Assembly: GCA_964558485.1 (NCBI GenBank)
Contig: CAZLED010000083.1
Span: forward strand, 1 to 10,037
Direction: 5' to 3'
DNA from: UMGS1696 sp964558485
GTDB lineage: Bacteria; Bacillota; Clostridia; Oscillospirales; CAG-272
DNA length: 10,037 bases
Below are positions 1-6,200 of this stretch, piece by piece; position 1 is the stretch's first letter; the number at the start of each line of letters is the position of its first letter. The notes beneath the pieces are model-generated. The model made no database searches and had not been told where the DNA came from. It saw only the letters and a list, made by a program, of their open reading frames with translations. The translations under genes and the position numbers were made by a program.

Positions 1-101
1 ACACCCCTATCCTTGGGCGCTGCCCGCGCAGGGCGTTCCTTCCGATACCAATCGGGAAAAGATATTGAGATACGCCCAACGCCAGTTGCAGAAAACCGGG
101 G

Positions 102-127
102 GACATGGGGTTACCCCCATGGGTGTC
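102..127. repeat. Imperfect palindrome in the leader of the MORN gene
   Basis: GACATGGGG and a later CCCCATGGGTGTC form an imperfect palindrome about 54 bases upstream of the MORN protein start. It resembles the CACCCCATGTATGGGG palindrome inside the foldback elements further along the window. The rest of 1-160 shows no gene; a short GC-rich inverted patch (GGGCGCTGCCC...GGGCG) lies near 16-36. This may be the edge of another diverged intergenic element, but the similarity is short. Confidence 0.35.
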
Positions 128-180
128 AGCCCCAAGTGCAGCTTGAACTATACAATCATCCAAGAAAGGATCCATGTAAG

Positions 181-1020
181 ATGCAAAACTATAACCAACC
201 ACACCCACAAAAGAAAAAGCATAAGACCCGGCGGCACCGCAGCTTTGGTATGGTCATGCTGACGATCGTGCTGTGTGCGGCGCTGTGCCTGGTGGGGATC
301 TTTGCCATCGTGTATTTTGCCGGTGTGCGATATATCACCGTCAAGGTGTCGGACGACGTGTATGTCAAATTCTTAGGTCTGGTGGACGACGATGGTTCCC
401 CGTACAAAGGGCGTATCATCTACTCCGATGGCATCTCTGCAGAGGTGGACCTGGAGCGCAGCCAGATCGCCTACTCCAATGGCGATATCTACGAAGGAGA
501 GCTGAACAATAACCTGCTCAAGGAAGGCACCGGTCGGATGCTGTACGCCAATGGGGACATCTACGAAGGCAGCTTCACCCACGATGCCCTGAACGGTGAA
601 GGCACCTACACCTATGTGAACGGGGACGTGTACGTGGGCAGCTTTGTGGGCGGCGTCAAGGATGGCATGGGCACCTACACCTTTGCAGATGGATCCGTGT
701 ACGAAGGCAGCTTTGCCGGGGACAAAAAGCACGGCGCCGGTATGTACCAGTTTGCCAGCGGCGACACCTTTGTGGGCACCTACGAAAACGACCTGAAGGA
801 AGGCGAAGGCATCTACACCTGGGCCAACGGCGACATCTACGAAGGCAACTTTATCGCAGACCAGCGCAGCGGCTACGGCACCTACACCTGGGCCAACGGC
901 GAACGCTACGAAGGCCAGTTCCAGGACAACCTGATGAGCGGCGAAGGCACCTACACCTGGCCCAGCGGCCGAGAATACACCGGCTACTTCGACAACGGGG
1001 TGATCGTTCGAGTAAAGTAG
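181..1020 (+). CDS. Membrane-anchored MORN-repeat protein
   Basis: A 279-residue protein with three parts. A short basic cytoplasmic tail (residues 1-22, rich in K, R, H and P) is followed by one transmembrane helix (about 23-46, beginning MVMLTIVLCAALCLVG). An outer domain then holds about eight tandem MORN units of 23 residues with the pattern [YFW]xxGdxYeGxFxxxxxxGxGtYt. The last unit runs straight into the C-terminus. MORN repeats fold as a beta-hairpin ladder and usually act in scaffolding or in membrane or lipid binding; the substrate here is unknown. The topology (tail inside, repeats outside) follows the positive-inside rule and is inferred. The ATG at 181 was chosen because AAAGGA at 165-170 lies ten bases upstream and the sequence before it is not protein-like; an in-frame TTG at 13 would add 56 implausible residues. 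The gene has its own terminator and appears monocistronic. Confidence 0.93.
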   Translation: MQNYNQPHPQKKKHKTRRHRSFGMVMLTIVLCAALCLVGIFAIVYFAGVRYITVKVSDDVYVKFLGLVDDDGSPYKGRIIYSDGISAEVDLERSQIAYSNGDIYEGELNNNLLKEGTGRMLYANGDIYEGSFTHDALNGEGTYTYVNGDVYVGSFVGGVKDGMGTYTFADGSVYEGSFAGDKKHGAGMYQFASGDTFVGTYENDLKEGEGIYTWANGDIYEGNFIADQRSGYGTYTWANGERYEGQFQDNLMSGEGTYTWPSGREYTGYFDNGVIVRVK

Positions 1021-1039
1021 TCGGAGACTACTTTACTCG
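1009..1039 (+). other. Perfect 14-bp hairpin spanning the MORN stop codon
   Basis: CGAGTAAAGTAGTC (1009-1022), a GGA loop (1023-1025) and GACTACTTTACTCG (1026-1039) form a perfect hairpin. The TAG stop at 1018-1020 lies in the left arm. No T-tract follows, so it is not itself an intrinsic terminator. It could protect the mRNA 3' end or affect termination of translation; both are inference. Confidence 0.8.
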
Positions 1040-1040
1040 A

Positions 1041-1068
1041 CAAATAAGTCGCTGAGGCAACTTATTTG
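1041..1068 (+). other. Second 3'-UTR hairpin of the MORN gene
   Basis: CAAATAAGT (1041-1049) pairs perfectly with ACTTATTTG (1060-1068) across a ten-base loop. It begins two bases after the stop-codon hairpin and lies 20 bases before the terminator stem. Its function is unknown. Confidence 0.65.
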
Positions 1069-1088
1069 CGGATGCTACAGAATCCAAT

Positions 1089-1131
1089 AAAAAATGGGTA
1101 TCACACAGTACGTATGGTACCCATTTTTTTT
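1089..1131 (+). terminator. Intrinsic terminator after the MORN gene
   Basis: AAAAAATGGGTA (1089-1100) pairs with TACCCATTTTTT (from 1118), with a 17-base apical region and a run of eight T at 1124-1131. The A-run on the left arm means it could also stop minus-strand transcription, although no minus-strand gene is evident to its right. Confidence 0.85.
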
Positions 1132-1224
1132 GTTTTGTCGTTTTATCCGAAATCATTTTATTTTCCATTGTACGCCTGCTTTCTGCTATCTTACTTCCCC
1201 CAGATGTACATACGTCCAAAGTAG

Positions 1225-1495
1225 GGCGGGATGTCGTCAGCCGAGGTCGATATGAATACCAAGGGTAGGTTGACCCATATATGGGTCGCCGCCCTACATT
1301 CGGCGTACGAAATCGATACTGCATACGATCCCCATTACGGGTATCACTCCAGAATCGTTTTTGTACGCCGAATGTAGGGCGGCACCCCATGTATGGGGAT
1401 GACAACTACTTGGCTACGTTAACGATTTGGTATTCAACATCCCGCCGCCAAACAAATTGGTATTCTTTATGGGTATTCACCAAAACGAACATCCA
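1225..1495. repeat. Foldback (MITE-like) intergenic element, copy A
   Basis: No gene is supported in 1132-1665; this stretch holds a repeat shared with 8238-8500. The core is bounded by GGCGGGATG (1225-1233) and CATCCCGCC (1438-1446), an inverted pair. Inside is a perfect 21-bp inverted repeat, 1288-1308 against 1363-1383, around a 54-base loop. There is also a 16-bp palindrome, GACCCATATATGGGTC (1272-1287), and CCCCATGTATGGGG (1386-1399). Similarity to copy B continues past the core through TTGGTATTCT and CACCAAAAC to about 1485, and a CATCCAACCACCA motif follows at 1490-1502. No open frame looks like a transposase, so it would be non-autonomous if mobile. Confidence 0.8.
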
Positions 1496-1521
1496 ACCAC
1501 CAAGCGTATATGTTATAGGTA

Positions 1522-1563
1522 AATGGCAATCGCACGGAAACGCCCAAGCGCACATATATGTTT
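1522..1563 (-). repeat. Diverged copy of the TGTAGGGAAC hairpin element
   Basis: Read on the minus strand, this gives ATATATGTGCGCTTGGGCG, then a TTTCCGTGCGATTGCCAT stretch. That matches 6152-6190 (ATATGTGCGCTTGACCG, then TTTCTTTGCGATTGCCAT) with few differences. The TGTAGGGAAC head is not recognisable in this copy, so it is partial or decayed. The heptamer tract at 1608-1640 precedes it in the same reading direction, as in the other copies. Confidence 0.65.
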
Positions 1564-1607
1564 GAGGTAAACGTCATTCACCACAGTCCCCAAAACATCC
1601 TTAAACC

Positions 1608-1640
1608 ATCTGCCTTCTGACATCTGCCTTCTGACTTCGC
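1608..1640. repeat. Heptanucleotide tandem tract (CTTCTGA type)
   Basis: About four to five degenerate seven-base units of the form C[AT]TCTG[AC] run in tandem. Six similar tracts lie between genes elsewhere in the window. It belongs to the general class of short tandemly repeated repetitive sequences; no function is known here. Confidence 0.75.
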
Positions 1641-1745
1641 ATTATTCCCTTCCCCATTCCCTGGTATGTCCCGGCATTTTCCCGTGGGCTTCCGCTACCC
1701 ATGTGCCATTTCCCTGCTTTCCCGGTGCGTTCCCCGTATTCCCGG
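1641..1745. repeat. TTCCC/GGGAA-rich degenerate tract before spoIIE
   Basis: TTCCC occurs repeatedly at irregular spacing (for example near 1645, 1650, 1657, 1679, 1710, 1719, 1730 and 1739), so the minus strand reads as a series of GGGAA motifs. It lies directly upstream of the probable spoIIE promoter. The frame is open here and joins the spoIIE frame, but its translation is low-complexity and I do not treat it as coding. Confidence 0.45.
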
Positions 1746-1791
1746 CGAGAAAACGGCAGACCGATTCCGATCCCATCCGGCAGTGGTTCTG

Positions 1792-1800
1792 TGGTATCAT
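1792..1800 (+). promoter_or_regulatory. Possible extended -10 for spoIIE
   Basis: TGGTATCAT fits an extended -10 (TGn plus TATCAT, one mismatch from TATAAT), 30 bases before the spoIIE start. No good -35 lies 17 bases upstream. B. subtilis spoIIE uses a Spo0A-activated sigma-A promoter with abnormally long spacing, so a missing standard -35 is not disqualifying. I did not see a clean TGTCGAA Spo0A box. Confidence 0.3.
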
Positions 1801-1830
1801 GTAGCCATCGATGGATGGGAGGTACATAAC

Positions 1831-4554
1831 ATGGATATGGAAAAACAAATGGCAAGAACAACGGCAGCATCAAAGGCACAGGCACGGTGGCAGCGGATCC
1901 TGTGGCTGGTCATCCCGGCAGTGGTGGGACTGATCCTGTCCGGATTTGTACAATCGGGTAGCTGTCCACTGGGCTTGGCGGCGGTGTCTGCGGCCAGCGG
2001 TGCCGGAAACGCATTGGCTGTGACCATAGGGGTGTTCCTTGGCAGCCTGCGGCAGGGTGGCGTCCTGCCCATTCTCACCGTCTGCATCTTCCTCGTTCGT
2101 GCCGCACTGACTCTGTGGCTGACCGAAGAACAGTGGCGTACACCAGCTTCCCATAGCCAGACGCCCCACCAAACCCCGTCTGCCACCACCCACGAGGGCA
2201 ACGCAACCGACAGCCTGGTAGGCAGCCTATCAGGCAGCAAACCTGGCTCCAAGCCCGGCTTTATGCGTGGCTCCAAGTCAGGCTTTACGCTTGGCTTTAT
2301 GCCAGGCAGACTGCGCCATTCCCGTACCAAAGGCTGGATCCGCACAGATGCCCACACCAACGCCAACACCACGCCAAATGCAAGCATAGGGGAAGCCCAG
2401 CCGGGTGTCCAACAGCTGCGCCACGCCACGACCCATGCTGCCATAGATAGCGTATCGGCCTTTTGTACCTTCGCCGACCAAAGGCTGTTTCAGGAGCAAC
2501 CATCGCTGCGTATGGCACTGTCGGCATTGGCGGCGTTTCTGGCTGGTGCCGTGGGACTCTACGCCGGACACTTTCAGCCAAGCCGACCCATAAGCCTGTG
2601 GGAGATGCTCTTCTCTGCCCTGCTGACCCCCGTTTGTACATACCTACTCTATGCCGCCCACGACCGCCATATGCGCACCTCGTCCTTCCACGATCCCGGC
2701 ATTCTGTTCACCTTGGCGCTGCTCTGTCGTTGCCTGTCCGGAAGCACACTGCCACTGGTGGGTGTGAACGTGGGAGAAGCCCTGGCATTGGCGGCAGCAC
2801 TGCTCACCGGTTCCTCCTTTGGCGTATCCCGTGGGGCACTGGTGGGGCTGTCCTGCGGCCTGTTTCTGACGCCCACACAGGTGCCAGCCTACGCCATTGC
2901 AGGAGCCATCACAGGGGCACTGTCGGGCGCCGGTGTGGTTCTGCTGGGTCGTGGCTACAGTCGGGCACTGGGACTGCTGGCAGGGTCTGTGGCGGCTGTG
3001 GTGTGGTGCGTGTACAGCGGTGGGCTCACCGGCCTGACCGGGCTGGCACCGGAGATTCTGGTGGTGTCGGCGATATTGTTACCCTTCTTTGCCTACGACA
3101 GCCTGGTATTGCCGGCCCACCTGTGTGGGGTATTGCCCGATACCCGACGCAGCGAACAGGCGGCCATTGCCGAGGTGGCACTGCGTGGACGAGAAAAAAA
3201 GCTCTCCACCTTGGGAGAGAATCTGGGAGCCTTGGGTGAGATGCTCCGTGGCGTGTCGGAGAAGCTCATACGACCGGGCAAAGGGGAGATGCAGGCGTTG
3301 GCAGAGGATTGCTTGGGGGTGTACTGCGACCGATGTCCCCAGCGCTGTGCCCAGAAGGATACGGCGCTGTGGCAGGAGATGCTGACCCGGTTTGCCAAAG
3401 GACTGACGGAGGATGGGGGCGTCTGCGGACAGGACGTGCCACCGGTGCTTGCGTCCCGGTGCGTGGTCATGGGTCGGGTGCTGGACGAGATCAACGCCAC
3501 GGCAGCCAAACGGATCGGAGAGCGGCGCAGGGAAGACCGGCTTCGGGTGGCGGCGGAGGATTATATCCACATGGGCAAGCTGTTGGCCGAATCGGCAAAA
3601 TTGGAAGCGGAGACCAGCGTGGTGGATACCGAAACGACGGCGCACCTGGCCCGGCTGCTGTGCTGTCACGATTTTGCGGCAGGCTCGGTGACGGTGTACG
3701 GCAAGCGGTACAAGCGGATCTTCGTCCACGACATCGACCTGACCGGCACCCGGATGGGTGGTGAGGAGATCGCTGCCCTGTTTGGCAAAGCGGTGGGACT
3801 GCCCCTGTCTCCACCGACGTTTTCCTTGGATGGGGCTCTGTTGTCCATGGAGCTGCACACCCGGCACAGCGCCCGTTGTCTGTGCGGCAGCTTTGGTCTT
3901 TCGGCGGCATCCCTGCGGCAGACCAGAGCCGGTGTGTGCGAACCCGACGCCGATACAGCAGATGGGCATTGCGGAGACACGGTCAGTGCTTTTGTGGGAG
4001 ACGGCAAGCAGTATATGCTGTTGTCGGATGGCATGGGCACCGGACGGATGGCGGCATTGACCTCCGGCATGGCGGCCACGTTTCTGGAGCAGACCCTGAC
4101 GGCCGGTGCCACATTGGAGACGGCATTGCAGATGCTCAACAGCGTCCTGCGGGCCAGTCTTGCGGAGTGCGCCACCACCATCGATCTGTGTGAGATCGAC
4201 CTTGTGACCATGGAAGCGTGCTTTGTCAAAAGTGGAGCAGCCCCATCCTTTGTACTGCGTGGTGGGAGCCTGTACCGATTGCAGTCCAAGACGGTGCCCA
4301 TCGGGATCCTGCGTGCCCTGGATGCAGAGCGGATCCGGTTCACCTTAGAGCCGGGAGACACCATCGTCATGCTGTCTGACGGGATCGCACGGAGCTTTGA
4401 GGAATGCCCCTGGCTGCTGGATCTGCTGACCACCAACGAAGACCTGCCCCAAGGCCACGTGCAGGAAGCCGCCGAAACCATCGTCCGGGAAGCAGCCAAC
4501 CACGGCGCCATCGACGACTGCACAGCGGGGGTAATCTTTGTGACGCAGGCGTGA
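1831..4554 (+). CDS. spoIIE: Stage II sporulation protein E (PP2C phosphatase)
   Basis: A 907-residue protein (B. subtilis SpoIIE has 827). In the family, it dephosphorylates SpoIIAA at the asymmetric septum to release sigma-F in the forespore, and takes part in septum formation with FtsZ. Visible order: about ten membrane segments within residues 20-430, a central region with the cysteine cluster C494, C499, C502, C506, and a C-terminal PP2C domain (about 690-905). Likely metal-binding acidic residues are D716 (GDTVS), D733 in LSDGMGTG and D850 (MLSDGI); GAAPSF and PIGIL are typical SpoIIE signatures. The ATG at 1831 follows GGGAGG (1817-1822) by eight bases; the open frame upstream is low-complexity. 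The odd feature is a hydrophilic insertion at about residues 103-222, between the third and fourth membrane segments, with degenerate SKPGF-like repeats. The stop lies six bases from the convergent DUF4160 gene, with no terminator between them. Confidence 0.97.
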   Translation: MDMEKQMARTTAASKAQARWQRILWLVIPAVVGLILSGFVQSGSCPLGLAAVSAASGAGNALAVTIGVFLGSLRQGGVLPILTVCIFLVRAALTLWLTEEQWRTPASHSQTPHQTPSATTHEGNATDSLVGSLSGSKPGSKPGFMRGSKSGFTLGFMPGRLRHSRTKGWIRTDAHTNANTTPNASIGEAQPGVQQLRHATTHAAIDSVSAFCTFADQRLFQEQPSLRMALSALAAFLAGAVGLYAGHFQPSRPISLWEMLFSALLTPVCTYLLYAAHDRHMRTSSFHDPGILFTLALLCRCLSGSTLPLVGVNVGEALALAAALLTGSSFGVSRGALVGLSCGLFLTPTQVPAYAIAGAITGALSGAGVVLLGRGYSRALGLLAGSVAAVVWCVYSGGLTGLTGLAPEILVVSAILLPFFAYDSLVLPAHLCGVLPDTRRSEQAAIAEVALRGREKKLSTLGENLGALGEMLRGVSEKLIRPGKGEMQALAEDCLGVYCDRCPQRCAQKDTALWQEMLTRFAKGLTEDGGVCGQDVPPVLASRCVVMGRVLDEINATAAKRIGERRREDRLRVAAEDYIHMGKLLAESAKLEAETSVVDTETTAHLARLLCCHDFAAGSVTVYGKRYKRIFVHDIDLTGTRMGGEEIAALFGKAVGLPLSPPTFSLDGALLSMELHTRHSARCLCGSFGLSAASLRQTRAGVCEPDADTADGHCGDTVSAFVGDGKQYMLLSDGMGTGRMAALTSGMAATFLEQTLTAGATLETALQMLNSVLRASLAECATTIDLCEIDLVTMEACFVKSGAAPSFVLRGGSLYRLQSKTVPIGILRALDAERIRFTLEPGDTIVMLSDGIARSFEECPWLLDLLTTNEDLPQGHVQEAAETIVREAANHGAIDDCTAGVIFVTQA
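2218..2310 (+). repeat. Degenerate SKPGF-type repeats inside spoIIE
   Basis: This part encodes SLSGSKPGSKPGF followed by related MRGSKSGF, TLGF and MPG units: five or so copies of a G-S-K-[PS]-G-F-like motif built on repeated GGC-TCC-AAG and GGC-TTT codons. It is the centre of the longer hydrophilic insertion between membrane helices. Such codon-level repetition suggests growth by slippage or local duplication. Confidence 0.6.
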
Positions 4555-4560
4555 AGGGAG

Positions 4561-4839
4561 TTAGCAATAGTATTCTACACATCCAAAGAATTCATTCCAC
4601 TTTTCCACAACATCCTGGGAACGTGCTTCCACGATTGCCATAATGTTGTTCAATGTCTTTGGCGGAATACGAGAGTTATTGTTGCACAAAAGGCATTTCC
4701 CGGCTTTGGTGATCCAAACCTTAGTTGCATTGGCGGTAGGTGTGCCTTCTGCGATGTGAACGTGTATGGGTTCTAAGGGACGGTTTTCGTTTGCCCAGAA
4801 ATATATGATATATGCACCGATCCTAAAAATTTGCGGCAC
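4561..4839 (-). CDS. DUF4160 family protein (toxin-like)
   Basis: A 92-residue protein starting (M/V)PQIFRIGAYIIYFWANEN and carrying EPIHVHI near residues 24-30. That start and the PxHxHV motif are the hallmark of DUF4160, a small family usually found in two-gene units and suspected to be toxin-antitoxin components; its activity is not established to my knowledge. I prefer the GTG at 4839 because the protein then begins as family members do (MPxIxRxG) and the AGGGGG stretch (4853-4848) is eight bases away; a TTG at 4845 is the alternative but leaves almost no spacing. The start overlaps the end of the upstream gene (stop at 4823), indicating translational coupling. Two cysteines at the end of the helix region (KCLLCNNN) are notable. 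Confidence 0.85.
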   Translation of the reverse strand: MPQIFRIGAYIIYFWANENRPLEPIHVHIAEGTPTANATKVWITKAGKCLLCNNNSRIPPKTLNNIMAIVEARSQDVVEKWNEFFGCVEYYC

Positions 4840-5095
4840 CGTCAAACCCCCCTTCCTTAGAAAATTGTATGATCAAATGTGCTGTAGATTCCAAAATGGT
4901 TTGGTATTTGGCGATTTCTTCCGATGTGAAGCCGTCAACATCCTGCCAATGGTAGCCGGGGAGCATACAGATCCCGTGGTGAAAACCATCTTTTGCATCG
5001 GGCTTTTCGATATAGACCCGAACTTGTTCCGTCGGTAGCCATTCGGAATGCACGATCTCTGTTTGGTCATTGAGCGTCAAAAATGGATACATCAT
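4823..5095 (-). CDS. Small acidic protein, partner of DUF4160 (antitoxin-like)
   Basis: A 90-residue soluble protein without signal peptide or membrane segment. Visible stretches are YPFLTLNDQTEIVHSEW, VRVYIEKPDAKDGFHH, LPGYHWQDVDGFTSEEI and ESTAHLIIQFSKEGG. I recall similar proteins next to DUF4160 genes in Firmicutes but cannot name the family. It does not look like DUF2442, the more usual DUF4160 partner. An AGGAGG (5110-5105) lies nine bases before a double ATG (5095 and 5092), an excellent ribosome site. The 17-base overlap with the DUF4160 gene indicates co-expression. An antitoxin role is inferred only from position (first gene of a coupled pair), size and acidity. Confidence 0.8.
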   Translation of the reverse strand: MMYPFLTLNDQTEIVHSEWLPTEQVRVYIEKPDAKDGFHHGICMLPGYHWQDVDGFTSEEIAKYQTILESTAHLIIQFSKEGGFDGAANF

Positions 5096-5119
5096 TTTGT
5101 TTTTCCTCCTATGTACTTT

Positions 5120-5125
5120 ATTATA
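5120..5125 (-). promoter_or_regulatory. -10 element of the DUF4160 operon
   Basis: Read on the minus strand, a perfect TATAAT lies 24 bases before the first ATG. The segment about 17 bases further upstream (ACGATA-like) is a poor -35, so an activator or weak basal expression is possible. A leader of roughly 15-20 bases would just include the AGGAGG. Confidence 0.45.
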
Positions 5126-5156
5126 GCGTATTCGTTACGTCCATATCGTTCCTATG

Positions 5157-5195
5157 TCACTTCTGACATCTTGCCTCTCACTTCTTACTTCAAAA
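5157..5195. repeat. Degenerate heptamer tract between the toprim gene and the DUF4160 operon
   Basis: CTTCTGACATCTTGCC is followed by CTCTCACTTCTTACTTC. The units are close to the C[AT]TCTGA heptamers found elsewhere, but more decayed. The tract lies in the gap 5096-5259, which contains no convincing gene. Confidence 0.55.
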
Positions 5196-5259
5196 AAGGA
5201 GCCACATATGCCTACGATCTATTTACCATTGTCCATAGCGATCCTGCTGTACGGAGAGC

Positions 5260-6072
5260 CTACTCCGTCGGAAACAGCGCCGCACACAGAGTTAGAAAAT
5301 CGGCTCTGCTGTAGAGAAGGTTCAGTGCCGCCAGCAGTGCATTGGGGGTCATGCCAGCCGGAAGTGCCAGGTGGGCACACAGCTTGTCCCGACGAAGGGC
5401 AGCATTGTCTCCACCGGTGAGGCCATAGAGATAAAAGTCCGTCTTGGTGATGGGCTTGTTGTCGGCTGCAGCGGAAACAGAACCTGTGGAAAACTGCCCA
5501 CTTTCCCCTACCGCTGCCTGCCCGGTTCCCGAAATACTCTGGTTTTTCGTAGGAATACTCGAGTTTTGCGAAGCAATACTCTGGTTTTCCACAGCTTCTA
5601 TATTTGCCGAACCGGAAATACTCGAGTTTTTCGTAGAAATACTCTGGTTTTGCGAAGCAATACTCTGGTTTTCCACAACATCCTTTTTCACGATCTCCGG
5701 GTGACGGGCAGCCAGGCGGTCGAACAATGCGGCAAGGGTGGCGTTGTCGATGCCTTCGACGCCCAGGAAACCGGCCTTGCCACCTTTGCGTTTGCGCTTT
5801 TCCTTCCCGGCCACCTGAGGAATGTACAAATCATACACCTTCTCCGGCGGCAGGATCCCTTTCAGGAAGGAGCGAATGACCGTACCGCCGCCATCGCTGT
5901 CGCAGAGCAGGATCACACCGTTCTGTCCCAGCCGCCGGATCAGCGCTGCCTTTTCGCTTTTGTTGAAGATCCCGAATCCATCGGTGGTGATCACAGCCGC
6001 ATCCACCACCTGCACGATCCGCAGCTTATCATATTTCCCCTCCACGATCACGGGGACACGCAAAGATAACAT
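5260..6072 (-). CDS. Toprim-DUF4093 protein (RNase M5-like) with heptapeptide-repeat insert
   Basis: A 270-residue protein. Residues 1-115 form a toprim domain like that of ribonuclease M5: VEGKYDK with catalytic E11, then LLCDSDGGG with metal-binding D58 and D60, then GKEKRKRKGGKAGFLGVEG. Residues 205-265 (from ITKTDFYLYGLTGG) match the C-terminal DUF4093 helical domain. RNase M5 matures 5S rRNA; whether this Clostridia type does so or acts on other nucleic acid is uncertain. Between the domains, residues 133-181 are a tandem heptapeptide repeat, followed by a Ser/Gly/Ala-rich linker to 205, so the protein is longer than I would expect for the family. The ATG at 6072 has AAAGGA ten bases upstream; a TTG at 6096 lies within or before that site and is rejected. 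The TAG stop lies in the loop of a small ACGGAG/CTCCGT hairpin (5251-5268). Confidence 0.9.
   Translation of the reverse strand: MLSLRVPVIVEGKYDKLRIVQVVDAAVITTDGFGIFNKSEKAALIRRLGQNGVILLCDSDGGGTVIRSFLKGILPPEKVYDLYIPQVAGKEKRKRKGGKAGFLGVEGIDNATLAALFDRLAARHPEIVKKDVVENQSIASQNQSISTKNSSISGSANIEAVENQSIASQNSSIPTKNQSISGTGQAAVGESGQFSTGSVSAAADNKPITKTDFYLYGLTGGDNAALRRDKLCAHLALPAGMTPNALLAALNLLYSRADFLTLCAALFPTE
5530..5676 (-). repeat. 21-bp tandem repeats (84-bp higher-order unit) inside the toprim gene
   Basis: Seven in-frame 21-bp units encode heptapeptides: VENQSIA, SQNQSIS, TKNSSIS, GSANIEA, VENQSIA, SQNSSIP, TKNQSIS. Six share the core N-[QS]-S-I. Units 1-4 and 5-7 form two copies of an 84-bp higher-order repeat, the second one incomplete. 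On the plus strand the recurring string is AATACTC[TG/GA]GTTTT. It sits between the toprim and DUF4093 domains and is likely a disordered, polar linker. Confidence 0.85.
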
Positions 6073-6100
6073 GGTATAAAAATCCTTTCTTGGCAAATTC

Positions 6101-6129
6101 AGAATTCAGAGGTCAGAAGTCAGAAGTGA
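6101..6129. repeat. Heptamer tract upstream of the toprim gene
   Basis: AGAATTCAGAGGTCAGAAGTCAGAAGTGAC contains about three GTCAGAA-type units. It precedes the TGTAGGGAAC element that starts ten bases later. Confidence 0.65.
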
Positions 6130-6138
6130 CTTTATTAC

Positions 6139-6193
6139 TGTAGGGAACAGCACATATGTGCGCTTGACCGTTTCTTTGCGATTGCCATATCAC
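6139..6193 (+). repeat. TGTAGGGAAC hairpin element, variant with CACATATGTG tip
   Basis: TGTAGGGAAC is followed by the palindrome GCACATATGTGC (6150-6161), then GCTTGACCGTTTC and TTTGCGATTGCCAT. It is the first of two tandem copies in this gap and the one most like 1522-1563. No gene is present in 6073-6302. Confidence 0.75.
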
Positions 6194-6200
6194 CTCAATA

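Noticed and set aside
142..156. Promoter-like TATACAAT upstream of the MORN gene
   Set aside because: It resembles a -10 of sigma-A or sigma-E, but no acceptable -35 is found at the right distance, so it was not annotated.
1028..1405. 125-codon minus-strand frame in the 3' region of the MORN gene
   Set aside because: It is composed of the terminator, hairpins and foldback repeat; its end mimics the MORN C-terminus only because of the inverted repeat.
1281..1565. 94-codon plus-strand frame in the foldback element
   Set aside because: Repeat-derived; the corresponding frame in copy B is not maintained, so there is no coding constraint.
1797..2444. 215-codon minus-strand frame within spoIIE
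   Set aside because: It is the complement of the low-complexity spoIIE insertion and membrane region, has no ribosome site, and its product resembles no family.
3079..3969. 296-codon minus-strand frame within spoIIE
   Set aside because: A shadow frame of GC-rich coding sequence; the plus-strand SpoIIE signatures are unambiguous here.
5530..5676. Possible CRISPR-like array
   Set aside because: The units are contiguous 21-bp coding repeats without unique spacers, in frame with a conserved protein.
5371..6069. Long plus-strand frame opposite the toprim gene
   Set aside because: It mirrors the toprim gene and its 21-bp repeats; the toprim catalytic motifs on the minus strand decide the matter.
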